From assembly GCF_029227915.1 (NCBI RefSeq), contig NC_079882.1, positions 9,796,001-9,860,000 of the forward strand: a stretch of 64,000 nt of DNA. The letters run 5' to 3'. The translations under genes and the position numbers were made by a program. This stretch comes from Hydractinia symbiolongicarpus (taxonomy: Eukaryota; Cnidaria; Hydrozoa; Anthoathecata; Hydractiniidae). Below, piece by piece: positions 47,477 through 58,593 of this stretch. The first letter of the stretch is position 1, and every line of letters begins with the position of its first letter. The notes below the pieces were generated by a model that was not told the origin of the DNA, did no database searches, and worked only from the letters and a program-made list of their open reading frames with translations.

Positions 47477-47587
47477 CAGCCCGGCCGCGAGTTTAAATTT
47501 TAACCCGGCCCCGAGTTGAAATTTTAGCACGGCCCGAGTTGAAATTTCAGCCTGGTCCCCAGTTGAAATATTAGCCCGGTCTGAAAT
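47477..47587. repeat. Short GC-rich minisatellite of about 28 bp
   Basis: Four imperfect copies of a unit like AGCCCGGCCCCGAGTTGAAA plus TTTT, each differing by a few substitutions (GGCCGCGAG, GGCCCGAG, GGTCCCCAG). Confidence 0.8.
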
Positions 47588-47783
47588 TCACCATGTAATC
47601 ACCTCCTGAATAATTCATTGTTGGGACAAACTCCAAAACTTTTCTAACTTGTCCTAATATATTTTGCCAAGCATTGTAGCTTAATTCATATGAATACCCC
47701 CTTAGGAACTCTTTACAGCATGTTACAATATACATTTCCTGTTTTGTCCTATCGTACGTCAACCTCGTCCCCAGACCGTCCAA
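47571..47783 (-). other. Unclassified 70-codon frame next to a foldback end
   Basis: The frame reads TYDRTKQEMYIVTCCKEF, SYELSYNAWQNILGQV and VLEFVPTMNYSGGDYM. It looks more protein-like than random AT-rich frames, but no family is recognised. Its start overlaps a foldback end (CTGGGGACGAGGTTG on the - strand), and its end runs into the minisatellite, so it is probably a transposon or exon fragment. Confidence 0.25.
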
Positions 47784-49747
47784 ATATAAAAGCCTACTAA
47801 GCCCTGCTGGTTTTTGTTAGTGAATGATGTTTATACTTCGTTTGCTCAAGTTAAAATGGCCTACGGCTTTGGAATTTTTCACCCCCTCATGGATCCCAGG
47901 CCTCCATATTGAACGCGGTCACGGCAGTGTCGGATTGGTGTATAAAATATACAAGTCATGTGGGTAGGTCTGGTTTATACAATAACATCCTCCCTACCAC
48001 CAACTGGCATAAATTAAATTTTCCGGCTTATGTCTCACCGTTTAATTATAAATTTTGAATTGCATATAATGAGTCAGCTTATTTCGTAGACACATAACAA
48101 ACTCAGCATGTTTTTATTGCCCTTAATAAAAATAGCCCAACTTATATTTTAACCGAGTAAATTAGAAATCCAATTTAATCATCACGTTTTCAGGAAATTC
48201 GTCATCAGCATGAAGCTTTTGATTCAGAGTAGGCTGAAGTCACGAGAACTGAGAATCTTACTTGTATTCTTAGTTTTCAATCCTCAAAATCTAAACAATA
48301 CATCATATCATGGGTTACCATATATTCAAAAGAAATATGGGCGTGTGATGCTGAACAGATTATGTAAAAGGAAAAAAAGCGTACCCCTTTAACTGACACT
48401 AAAAGTAAAAATTCAGACACCGTGAACATCAACTTCGTTTAAGCTCAGAGTTTAAGAGACCCTAAGGAAAAGGACGCAGAAGCAGCTACAATGGGTATCC
48501 GGTCGTGTGGAGCCACTGATTCAATTTAATTTTATGCTTTTTCCGGCCGTCCAGAGGTGATGATATTTAAAATCCTTTCCTCAGGCAAAACAATCGTTTG
48601 CCCTCATGAACGCCCAAAAATTTACTCCTTCCACCTAAATTACAAATTTACGTCCACGGATTAATACATAGAAATATAGAAAAGCTATATTTAGAATGTT
48701 AGGAAACCAGGTTCCACTTTCGATAACTTGACCAACATGTCAAACTTTTCTCAAATTGGGGCGGTTTCCTTACTGTGTCTCAGGTTTACCACAGTCCACA
48801 AGTAAACATGGCTTTATAAAGATAGAAAAGAGTTTACAGTGTAATGAAAGCACGCCTTTTGTGAGCAACAAAAATTTTAACTGAGGCTTGATGTTTGCTG
48901 GCCTTTTATATTGGAAAATCCAACTTATGTGTGTCTTTACTAAATTAGGCTGGCGTGTTATTCAATTTGTCATGTGGATCTCAGATAGATTGTTTGAATG
49001 ATGATAATTATTATCTATTGTACTGTTGAACACTAAGAGAAACCATTCACTCTTTCCATTGAATGATAAAATAAAACACTTAACTTTCGTTATCTACAAA
49101 GGTATGTATTTATGGGTTATGAACTAAATAGGCAAAACGGTACAAAACGTTTAAACTCGATGATTCAAACAGAACAAAATGTCTTCAAAATTCAATCTAG
49201 CCAATCCTGTTATAGGCATTCTTTTCGCTGGGAAATTCTTAGTTGTTCTCTACAAAACTCCTTATAAAGAAAATTTTTTTGAGGCATTGTATAAATGTCG
49301 TTAAGACATCTTTCTCAACGAACAGGTTGGATCTGAAAAATTGTTATTTTTTCATCACAGCGCGACACAAGAATAATTTTTTGTTCTCTCTATTATATTC
49401 AACCCATTGTTTACAATATTTTAGGAGTTCGCAATTTTTTTATAATATATATAGAGACGAAAAGTTTTAGATGTTCTTATTTTTAATAAAATCAAACTAT
49501 GGCCAAGAAATTGATCTCAGATAACTTTTACAAAAAGCATGGAGATCTTAAGCTCCGCCTGACAAGACATCATGGATGAAAACTCAAACAAAGAGCCTTA
49601 ACGAATTAAAAGTTTTAATTAAATATCCGACATTAAACGGAACAAAAATATCAAATACCGGCTTAATCGTCTCGGAAACCAAAAAATACTAAACAAATTA
49701 TGAATGAGGTTGGCTTAAACTTTTTGATTGGATGTGAAAAATCATTG
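47784..49747. other. Intergenic, no gene seen
   Basis: AT-rich. Frames of 60-75 codons occur without domain or splice support. Confidence 0.5.
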
Positions 49748-49751
49748 TTAA

Positions 49752-50520
49752 CCCTATTCGGTCCGGGGTTTTTCGAACATACTATGACCGGGGGGCGGGG
49801 GGGGCGGATTCCGCCCCCCCCCCTCAATAACTTTTCATAGGATTGTTCAAATTGAATCAAACTTGGCACACTTATAGTACGTCATAAAAGGAACAAAATG
49901 GCGGCAATAAATTTTTGCTTGCATTAGCACTTTTCCTGTGACGTCATCAGAAGCTTGAAAATTGTTAAAAATACCACTATCTGCTTAAAATATAATTACT
50001 TTTGTTCTAGAGCGAATTTTTACATTCTGTTTAAAGTTTCTGAAAGCTAAATAAATTTTTTTTTATCATATATCTTAACATATCTTCCGGTTTTTACATG
50101 GATCAAATAAAAAATTGCCAAAAATTGCCCGAAAATCCGTTCTTTTTCGATTTTAGGGTAAAATCCGACAAAATCGGGAAATCGGATTAGTCACGTGTCA
50201 AAATTATTCAAAATGATTCTTCTTGATGAAACAAAGTTGTGTTGCAAGTTTCAAGTTCTAAGGATAATCCTAACAGGAGCTATTATATTTTCCCCATTAT
50301 AAGGATTTCATAGAGATTTTAGGGGTAGTTTCGAGTAATGGCCAATATCAAAGCCTCTGACAGGTATGGCACCTAAAAATTTAGCATGCAGGTGTCTAAT
50401 AGATAAATGTTGAAACTCAGTAAGTATTATAGCGATATAAGAAAGCAATCAGGAGTTATTAAAAAAAAAACCGTCAGGGAGGGGGGGCGGAATCCGCCCC
50501 CCCCCCCGGACCGAATAGGG
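49752..50520 (+). mobile_element. piggyBac-like TTAA MITE, copy 1
   Basis: The terminal inverted repeats are CCCTATTCGGTCCGGGG (from 49752) and its complement (to 50520). They are flanked by TTAA on both sides (49748-49751, 50521-50524). TTAA duplications and CCC/GGG termini are diagnostic of piggyBac-type transposition. Just inside both ends lie G/C runs with GGCGGATTCCGCC-like palindromes. The 769-bp interior has no transposase frame. Confidence 0.85.
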
Positions 50521-50524
50521 TTAA

Positions 50525-51533
50525 GAGCTGTGAAGCTAAAATCGCAAGCAGTTTAGTTAAAAATAAAAAACAATTATATTTCTGAATGCACTGCCTTCAT
50601 TTTTGGCATATGCTATGATTAATTTTCCTTATCATAAGAGTAATTACCCTTAGTTGCCTTCCAGGAGGTTGGACGTTTTGTCGAACATTATACATTATAA
50701 TGACGGAATAGAAACACGGATGTCAAAATCAGTGCACAAACCACAACATGAAACATGTTGTGGCTTATGCGCTGAATTTATTCTATTCACAGCAAATTTC
50801 ATGAGTCCTTTGTTTGTATGGATTTTATCACAATTTATTAGTTTTAAATAAGTCATTTAAGAGGTCTGGGAAGTTGAAAATTTAGACCATATTGTAATCA
50901 ATGAGTGATTATCAAATTTAGGAAGTATAACCAAGTAAAATTGTATAAAAAATTGGCAAACAGAATTTTGTTTCTCCGAATCAACCAGGTCTAAGCAAAT
51001 AAAAATCGTGATATTTTGAAGAGAACATCTCGAATGCATAGATTAGCCACGAGACGATATCTGTTCAGAGCACGCTGCTGTGTTTATCAGTTTAAGATAG
51101 ATTTATTGAAGATTAAATAGCTGCTTTACAAAAATTATATTGCTCAAAAGGGGAATTTACTTAATACATAAACCCTTGATTAAGTCGAGATCATCGTTAT
51201 CAACAAACATTACGCAATATATTCACCTTATCAACATATCTGGGTCTATGAAAAATTACCAAGATTAGTTTTTATCAAGGGCTTTAGGAACATAAAAACC
51301 CTAGCAACGTTACCCTTACCGAGTTGCACTTAAATTGATCTTCTATTGATGCCTTCACGGCTGGAGTGGAAACTAACGGGAAGAATAAAATGACAAAAAG
51401 TATGAAAACGTAAAAATTGGTTTATACCAATGTCAATTAACAAATAAATGATAAGTATGCAACTAAAATACAGTTTGCAGAAAGCATAGATTTTCAGAAA
51501 TCACAATAAATAAAATCGGTGAACAGATTATTT
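50525..51533. other. Intergenic 3' of the carbonic anhydrase gene
   Basis: No gene recognised. Only short frames (60-65 codons). Confidence 0.5.
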
Positions 51534-51539
51534 TTTATT
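51534..51539 (-). terminator. Possible poly(A) signal of the carbonic anhydrase gene
   Basis: TTTATT on the + strand reads AATAAA on the gene strand, about 200 bases beyond the stop. Confidence 0.35.
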
Positions 51540-51735
51540 ATTTTTTTTTCAAAACAAACAAACAAACAAACCGTTCTTAGAGCCTGTTTCCTACATCACT
51601 AAAAATAACAATGCCTATCAAAGGCTAAAAATAAACATTAAACTTTTCCTTGATAATTAGCTATGAGTATTTGTTTCGGAATGGGAGATGTCCGTTTTTT
51701 TGTACAACACAAACACCCGTCTTTAAATACTTATC

Positions 51736-53812
51736 TTACAAAAACATGAAAAAAAAACTCAACACGAGAAACATTGCAAACGATTGAAATGTGCTCATAC
51801 TCTGTGCGGCGTTTGTATTACAGGTTGTATTGCAGGTGTTATTACAGCTACAGGTACGATTTTGCGGGACAGCGTCAGTAAAGCTTTTGTACACAGTACG
51901 GTCGTTAAGTGGTTGTGGAGGTCGAAAGTTGTATTCTACTTTCACTGTCGAACCAGAAGTTCTATTATACTTGAACACCGATCGGAATGTTTTAATCTAA
52001 ATATATAAAACAAAAAGACTTAGTTGATGGTAAGTCGAATATTAAGTAGGAAAAGAAGATATCGAATTAGGATATCGTCTAGTGAGGACGCTCTAACGGC
52101 TCAAACGTCTAAATACGCGTTTTCTTCATCCTCAAACATTATTTTGGTGTTCTTTTGAAAAGTAGGAAAATATACGGTGGGAATTACGAATGGTTTAATA
52201 AATTTAAAACTGACATAAGTAAAAAATGTCAAAGTTTATCGGAAAAACATAAACTAAAAGAACGAAAAACTGCTTTAATAGTTTTTCCTAATAACCCTAC
52301 ATTCAAGTTACTTTGTTCTTATAATCTATGAAGTGAATTCGTGCATTTTTAAAATCTTTTAAATTCTTGGAAACATCTCACCATGATGATCTCACCCATA
52401 AAAAACGTGGAAAAAGCACAACAACTATATTTCTACCTGGTCCTCACTGACGGTAATCGTGTTATTGTTGACAATCCATGTTACCACTTCCTGACATTCT
52501 GGTGTAGTCAACGATCCGGAATAAGTGTAGTATTTAGATTCAGAATTCGGTGGAATAAGATCATCAATGCGGAATATAGGGTCAATGTTTGCTCTATCCC
52601 CATCGTACATGACTTTTTGTATTTGGTTTATTACATTGTTCATTTTAGTATTTTCTTCCGTACCTGCTGCCTAAATTATAAAATATTTTTCTTGCTTTAG
52701 AAAGAAGAGAATTGAGAGCTTGTATGAGAAACTTGCGCATCTAATAACGTACCTAAAGTCAAATTTTTACTAGACGTTTTAGAACGCACTTAGCGTGAAG
52801 GATTTTGTTGTTTTAGCCTGAAATATGCCAAAAGAGTCCCGCTTAACACGGAATCAAAATCAGCCTAATTCCTACCTTGATAAAATGTCCCCAAACTAAC
52901 ACACCGTCAGGGTTTTCTAGCGCTTCCGTAGGTGTCCTGTATTTCATGTTATAATGCACGAAATGGATCTAAAAGGAGAATAGGTAAAGGTTATGTGACC
53001 TTAACATTGCTTCCTATATATTAGTTTTGTTATCGGCCATTGTACAGGACCTTACCTCGCCGGCGTAGGATTTATTATCAATAGTGTGCTCAGAACCTTG
53101 CAAATCGTTGCTTCCCCAATGAAAGTGAAATTGGAAAAGTCTGTATGGCACATCTAAGATTAAATATTAAGATTATTTTTTACCAATTTATTAGAAGAGT
53201 AAATTTGTTACGAGTGCAAATTTTAACACAACTGTGTGGCAAATTTGCAAAAAAAAGTCGTAATTTAAAAACTTACTTTTATACGCCAGCAGCACTGGAC
53301 TTCGGGTCCAGGTACCATTTCTTTCAATTTCCACGTTTAACGTGTGCCCTGTATTTCTGATTGTATAATTCAGATCTGGCAATGCCACGTGGTAGTTTAG
53401 TGGAACCAAAGCTGGTAAAGTTTTATCATACATCACATTTGCTGTGACAATGTCGATTGGTGACTGTTTGCTTCCATTGCATGCCTGAGCTATGTTTGCC
53501 CAGTACATGGGACCTATATAAGAAATAGGGATATATGATTAAAATATTTTGTTAGCGTAAAATGGATACTAGCTTAAAGACATCGCGACGAAATGTGTAC
53601 CTTTACTGGATGACATATTGTAATTCCAATTAGCTCCTAAAATTGAAATGTATTTATATTAATACACTTGTGACCTACCCTACCCTACCCTTGTTTTATG
53701 TTTTAATGTTAATTTGGCTGTACCTTGTTTACAATCAGAACAAAAGCAATAATTACTAACCAAAAGTTTGAGCTAGAAGCACAAAAGAAACTGCCGTTGT
53801 CAAATACTTCAT
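51736..53812 (-). CDS. Secreted or GPI-anchored alpha-carbonic anhydrase, seven exons
   Basis: Catalyses reversible hydration of CO2 outside the cell. Exons, 5' to 3': 53812-53761, 53636-53601, 53513-53277, 53153-53056, 52968-52876, 52670-52437, 51996-51736. All introns are GT/AG, phases join, and the total is 1011 nt (336 residues). Exon 1 encodes a signal peptide ([18 protein letters not shown]). Exon 2 has the family's WNY. Exon 3 has QSPIDI and the proton-shuttle His (NTGHTLNVE). Exon 4 has FQFHFHWG (first two zinc His) and GSEHTID. Exon 5 has IHFVHYN (third zinc His). Exon 6 has [13 protein letters not shown] with the gatekeeper Thr. Cysteines in [11 protein letters not shown] and TPECQE match the disulfide of extracellular isoforms. 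The tail is Cys/Asn-rich ([11 protein letters not shown]) and ends in a hydrophobic stretch, as expected for a GPI anchor signal. All catalytic residues are intact. Confidence 0.97.
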
Positions 53813-54705
53813 GTTGCCTAAAAATAAAAAAAGCTAAGTGAAATATATAATTACTGGCATTTATCCCGTAAAAACTTCGTGAGAATTCGCCCGCGGTTAG
53901 TCGCAGTCACCATTTTAACTCATAATGACGCACGGCCCAATTTTAATTGCTAATACCGTAGCAAAAATATTTAACTGCATTTATGATGATGTATTTATAA
54001 TTGTTCTAATTAAAGATAAGGAGCTTGGTTCATTTTTAATTATACTGTATAAAAAATAGTTCCGTGCTGTCTCCAAATAATTATAGTATAATGTGATTAG
54101 CAAAAAAGCACACAAAAGAATTTTTCTGTTATTATTTGAAAACAACGTTAAAAAAATGTCACATAATGCGGACACTCAAAACACAATAAGAAATTGTTAC
54201 GACAAAATACCTAAGGAATTTCACAATTTCTTTGTCAATAATAAATACAACAGCCTAAAAATCTATTAGTTTTTTTCCTTACAAAACTTAATCTAGTCGT
54301 ATTATGAATTGCATGAAGACTGAAACCTAAAATAAATCATAAAGATATAATTAATATATATGTATAAATATAATATGTTAAAATGAAATCTTTTATGTTA
54401 AATTTTATAGGAATTATAATCTCTTAAAAACATTTCAGGGCGATTTCTATAGTGGTTATCCAACATTAATTGTGTATTTCCCAATTGAGAACTGTCAATT
54501 AAAATTTATATTCCATCATTTTTTTATGAATTTGTTTGTTGTGTGGCCCAATTAGCTTGTTTTTATAATATTTTATTATTTTTTTCATTTCCTAACAGTT
54601 TTACAAAAATGTTCACTCCAAAAAAATTAAGCTAAAGGGCCTGATACACTTGCCTTTACAATGTCACTAAAACATACCTTATAATATCAATATAATTTCT
54701 TAATA
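53813..54705. other. Upstream region of the carbonic anhydrase gene
   Basis: Presumed promoter side of the carbonic anhydrase gene. No coding region and no clear core-promoter motif that I would call. Confidence 0.4.
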
Positions 54706-54819
54706 CTAGTCGCTAGCCCGTGGAAAAATCCACGGGTTCGCCCGTCGCAGCTAAGCTACCATTTTGCGTGACAGACGGACGGACGGACGGACTGACGTAT
54801 ACGGGCATTATAATATAGA
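54706..54819 (-). mobile_element. Non-autonomous Helitron-like element, 114 bp
   Basis: Read on the - strand: TC start at 54819, GACGGACG repeats, the CACGCAAAATGGTAGC block, a hairpin with CCCGTGGATTTTTCCACGGG, and a CTAG end at 54709-54706. It is flanked by A and T. A (GGAC)n-like run at 54776-54792 reflects the family's short tandem region. Confidence 0.8.
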
Positions 54820-55074
54820 TATGTTTAAAATATGGTTATAATTTTTTATTATACAGCTATAATATGCAAAATTTTAACACCTGGCATGTGCATTAGCCCC
54901 TCAAAATTTGCTGCATGCCTATAATATTTGAATAAACTCAAACGAGTTTTGATGTTGTTGGTGATCTGGTTTTGTATGCCTTTTGTTTGTGTGACAATTG
55001 ATTTATTATCTGCTAGCGTTGTTGTGGAAAAGATGTTATGAAGTTGAATGAAATTATAACGATAATATAACAAA

Positions 55075-55198
55075 CTAGTTGTTAACCCGTAGAAAAATCC
55101 ACCGGGTCGCCCGCCCTTTACATATCACATTTCGTGTTTCCGTAACAAAAAGACAAATAGACGCACGAACAGACAGACGACGGCTATTATTACAGAGA
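55075..55198 (-). mobile_element. Non-autonomous Helitron-like element, 124 bp (diverged)
   Basis: - strand TC start at 55198 and CTAG end at 55078-55075, flanked by A and T. The 3' hairpin is imperfect (CCCGGTGGATTTTTCTACGGG when read on the - strand, about 20 bases with two mispairs; stem given in part). The subfamily resembles copy A at 16235 more than its neighbours, sharing CGGAAACACGAAAT-type sequence. Confidence 0.7.
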
Positions 55199-55241
55199 TT
55201 ATAAGTATATTGTAGAAAAATTATAACTGTATTATAAAATA

Positions 55242-55385
55242 CTAGTCGTTAGCCCGTGGAAAATCCACGGGTTCGCCCGTCCTTTTTATACCGCATTGCG
55301 TGCTTCTCGCTATTGCGCAGCTAAGCTACCATTTTGCGTGACAGACAGACAGACAGACAGACATATACGGGCATTATAATATAGA
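55242..55385 (-). mobile_element. Non-autonomous Helitron-like element, 144 bp
   Basis: - strand TC start at 55385, a CTGT tandem run, the CACGCAAAATGGTAGC and GCTTAGCTGCGCAATAG blocks, a 3' hairpin (stem CCCGTGGA/TCCACGGG) and a CTAG end at 55245-55242. Host A and T flank it. It is closest to copy B at 16405. Confidence 0.8.
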
Positions 55386-56498
55386 TATTTAATGATATTA
55401 TACAAGTGTATCCTGGCCTTAAGAATGGGTTGAAAATAAGAACAAATAAGAATATCAAAACGGCTTTTTTATTTTATCTTGTTTCCTTAAAACAAACTAA
55501 TCTATAAAACCTTCCTCCACGATGAAACAAAGCGCTTATATTTCTACTAAGTTAATTCATCGACTACAGCTATAACACAAAACTATAATCAGATGTTAAC
55601 TCGCAAAAAAAATTACAATGTAATGTAACATAAAAAACAAATGTAAAAAATATAAACAAAATAAGAAGCCAAATTTGAGTCCTTATAAAAAAGCGCTCCA
55701 CAGTGGCTAAGTACAAACCTACAAAGCTGTTATGTTTGTTTTCATAAAAAACATAGAAATAAAGGGAGCTTTGGACATAACAATTATTGTGGTGTTTTTC
55801 TTATTACATAAACCAATACTTACGCGTTGAACCACCTTCCTTTTTTGTGCCTTCTTAAATACGTGTTTTGTCGATGTTTCCGTCAGCTCAAATAAATTTA
55901 TTAAAAAAGGACGAGTTAAAGAGCTTAAATTAAACAAGTAATTAAAATTAGAAAAAAGAATATTGTATTTAAAAAGAATTGTTCAGAACTAGGAGTGGCG
56001 GTTTAGTCGGCATTGTGATAATTATGCATCTCGACCACAGTTTTCTGGAGGGGGGGTGCAAATATCATGTTACCGTGTGTTTGTTTAAAAAAACAAATGA
56101 ATCGTTGCGTGAACTACCCCCGTTACACTTATGACAGGCAACATAATGGTTCTCCGTTTTTAGAAGCAATGCATCATGATTTTAAAATCCTCTTGCGAAT
56201 TTTTCTTTGTCTCGCGTAATTTTTGTGTTAATTGCCAACAGCTACAAATGGTGTTTCCTTAAGTTTTGTATAAAACCAAGTAATTAAGTTAGCTGCTTAT
56301 CGTGCAGATCAATTGAAAACATTTCAAAAAACATGTTTATTTGAGCCCCCGCAGTTTAGCCAGCAATGCAGTAATTGTTTACCATAATCAAAGTTTTCTA
56401 GGAGAGGAGCAAATTGCAAATGATCTTTCGACAAACAAATAAAATATTAGCGTATATCCTCCCCTACCCTGACAGACAATATGATTGCTGCGCTTTAA
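55386..56498. other. Intergenic, no gene seen
   Basis: AT-rich; the only frames are 70-77 codons with no domain. Confidence 0.5.
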
Positions 56499-57257
56499 CC
56501 CTATTCGGTCCGGGGGGGGGGGGGGGGGGGGGGGCGCGGATTCCGCCCCCCCTGACGGTTTTTTTTTAGTAACTCCTGATTGCTTTGTTATATGGCTATG
56601 ATACTTACTGAGTTTAAACATTTATCTATTAGACACCTGCATGCTAATTTTTTAGGTCCCATACCTTTCAGAGGCTTTGACATTGGCCATTACTCGAAAC
56701 TACCCCTTAAAATCTCTATGAAATCCTTATAATGGGGAAAATATAATAACTCCTGTTAGGAATATCCTTAGAACTTGAAACTTGCAACACAACTTTGTTT
56801 CATCACGAAGAATCATTTTGAATAATTTGAACACGTGACTAATCCGATTTCCCGATTTTGTCGGATTTCACCCGAAAATCGGAAAAAAGCGGATTTTCGG
56901 GCAATTTTTGGCAATTTTTTATCCAATCCATGTAAAAACCGGAAGATATGTTAAATAACTTTTATTTAGCTTTCAGAAACTTCAAACAGAATGTAAAAAC
57001 TCGCTCTAGAACAAAAGTAATTAAAATTTAAGCAGATAGTGACATTTTTACCAATTTTCAAGCTTCTGATGACGTCACAGAAAATGTGCTGACGCAAGCA
57101 AAAGTTTATTGGCGCCATTTTGTTCCTTTTATGACGTACTATAAGTGTACCAAGTTTGATTCAATTTGAACAATCCTATGAAAAGTTATTAAGGGGGGGG
57201 GGCGAAATCCGCTCCCCCCGGTCATAGTATGTTCGAAAAACCCCGGACCGAATAGGG
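56499..57257 (-). mobile_element. piggyBac-like TTAA MITE, copy 2 (inverted)
   Basis: The same terminal repeats as copy 1 lie between TTAA at 56495-56498 and TTAA at 57258-57261. The interior is collinear with copy 1 in the opposite orientation. For example, the TGACGTCATCAGAAGCTTG block of copy 1 appears here as CAAGCTTCTGATGACGTCA. The left end has a run of more than 20 G. The 759-bp interior has no transposase. Confidence 0.85.
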
Positions 57258-57632
57258 TTAAGAAAAACCATGCATTATGTTGTCTTGCTAATTCTTTCTT
57301 TGTCTCGCTTGTTTTTAGCTACCAGACAATGATAACACCAACATATGCACAAAATTACACAAAATCTCTAATTTTGTTAAAGTGCTGTGCCATCCCGCGA
57401 TGTCTGTCGACCCATGTTGTCCGATATTTTGAACTGTGGAAAAAAGACAATATGGGCAACCCTCCGACAATATGGGTAAACCGACAATTTAGTGCAGCGC
57501 GGTTGTTGTGTGTGGATCGTGGGTATTGTGGATATCTAGCCAGCTATATTTTCCTCCGTTTGTTTATATAAGTTTGTTATTTTACTTTGTTTTTTTTATC
57601 CTTTTCAGGGATAATTTAGATTTGAGTTTTTA

Positions 57633-58593
57633 ATGGAGAATCTTTTGCCTAAAAATGATCTTGGAGAACATAAAAAACAGTTCCAGGCCTGGTTGGAGGT
57701 GGAAGCGTGCAAAAAGAACTCCACAATAATGTCCCAAGAGACCTATCACGACATTGTTTAATACTTGAAAAAACAAAAGAGCGATGTATCAGAAAGTACT
57801 GTAAGGCGTATCAGACGAAACAAGTATGTTTTGATGAGTTACCCTACACTTGGGTTGGTGGATATTTTATGTGTTCCTAGCACTACAGTTGATGTAAGTC
57901 ATTTTTTATTCTCCTTTATAGTTTAATTATACTGCATTTTATTACACATTCATGTACCTAGGTATATATTATATATATACTTTTTTATACTTTTTATGGT
58001 GTTTGTAATTTTTACATTTTCCATTGTGAGCAATGCTTAGCTATTCGTCATCTCTAAAGGCCAAAAATATGAACAACAAACTACAATAGCAGAAGAGTAA
58101 AGATACATGTTACTTAATACCCATGGATTGTTTCTTTGGCAATTTCAGTTTTGGCATGACCTCTGAATTATGTTTCAGTTACTGTGGTAAACTGAGATGG
58201 TTTTTTATCCTGTTATGTAATTTTTCTTTTTTTGTTATTTCTGTATATATACCATAATTCTTAGATAATAAAATCAAGATTCATAGACTGACTTTCGATT
58301 CAGTCATCCAATTGGTAGGATGTCCTGTTAACAGGATAATGCAGGTTCGAATCCTGTCTGAATCAGTTCTGTTCTTTATAATGGCTATATACAGTAGATG
58401 TTTTTGTAAGTATGTATTATATATAATCGTTGATTTGACATAATATTTATATATATCTAAATGCTTTTTTCAGTGCAACGCAACTCTGGGAAATTTTAAG
58501 AGGGTATGCACAGGAAACAAGATGTTTGACATAATTGAAGGAATCCATAGCAAGGAACTCATCCATTGTGGTTCAAGAAAAACTTTTGAACAG
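57633..58593 (+). pseudogene. Broken integrase-like gene inside the 2.4-kb element
   Basis: Exon 1 (57633-57893) reads MENLLPKNDLGEH, FQAWLEVEACKKNSTIMSQE and, after one in-frame TAA, KKQKSDVSESTVRRIRRNKY; it ends at a GTAAGT donor. Exon 2 (58474-58593) follows a TTTTTTCAG acceptor and contains NKMFDIIEGIHSKELIHCGSRKT. The last part resembles the HxxxxHxGxxKT zinc-binding entry of Ginger/KRBA2-type integrases. A later frame (59035-59345) contains FHWAAFTSLCETNPEFHDEY and is unassigned. The catalytic DDE core is not seen. The in-frame stop and missing core indicate a non-functional gene. Confidence 0.5.
58297..58365 (+). tRNA. tRNA-like gene (possible Asn, GTT) with a shortened anticodon loop
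   Basis: Acceptor arms GATTCAG and CTGAATC pair perfectly over 7 bp. The D arm is CATCC/GGATG (5 bp) with loop AATTGGTA. The T arm is GCAGG-TTCGAAT-CCTGT, with a perfect B-box-type GGTTCGAATCC. The anticodon arm TCCTG-TTAA-CAGGA leaves a loop of only four bases, where seven are normal. GTT at 58327-58329 would be the Asn anticodon if the stem opened. The total of 69 nt is short. It does not resemble typical animal nuclear tRNA-Asn. It could be a decayed tRNA, a tRNA-derived element or a transferred bacterial or phage-type tRNA. Confidence 0.5.

Noticed and set aside
56388-56621. Proline-rich small protein
   Set aside because: The proline run is the translation of the poly-G tract at the end of the piggyBac-like element.
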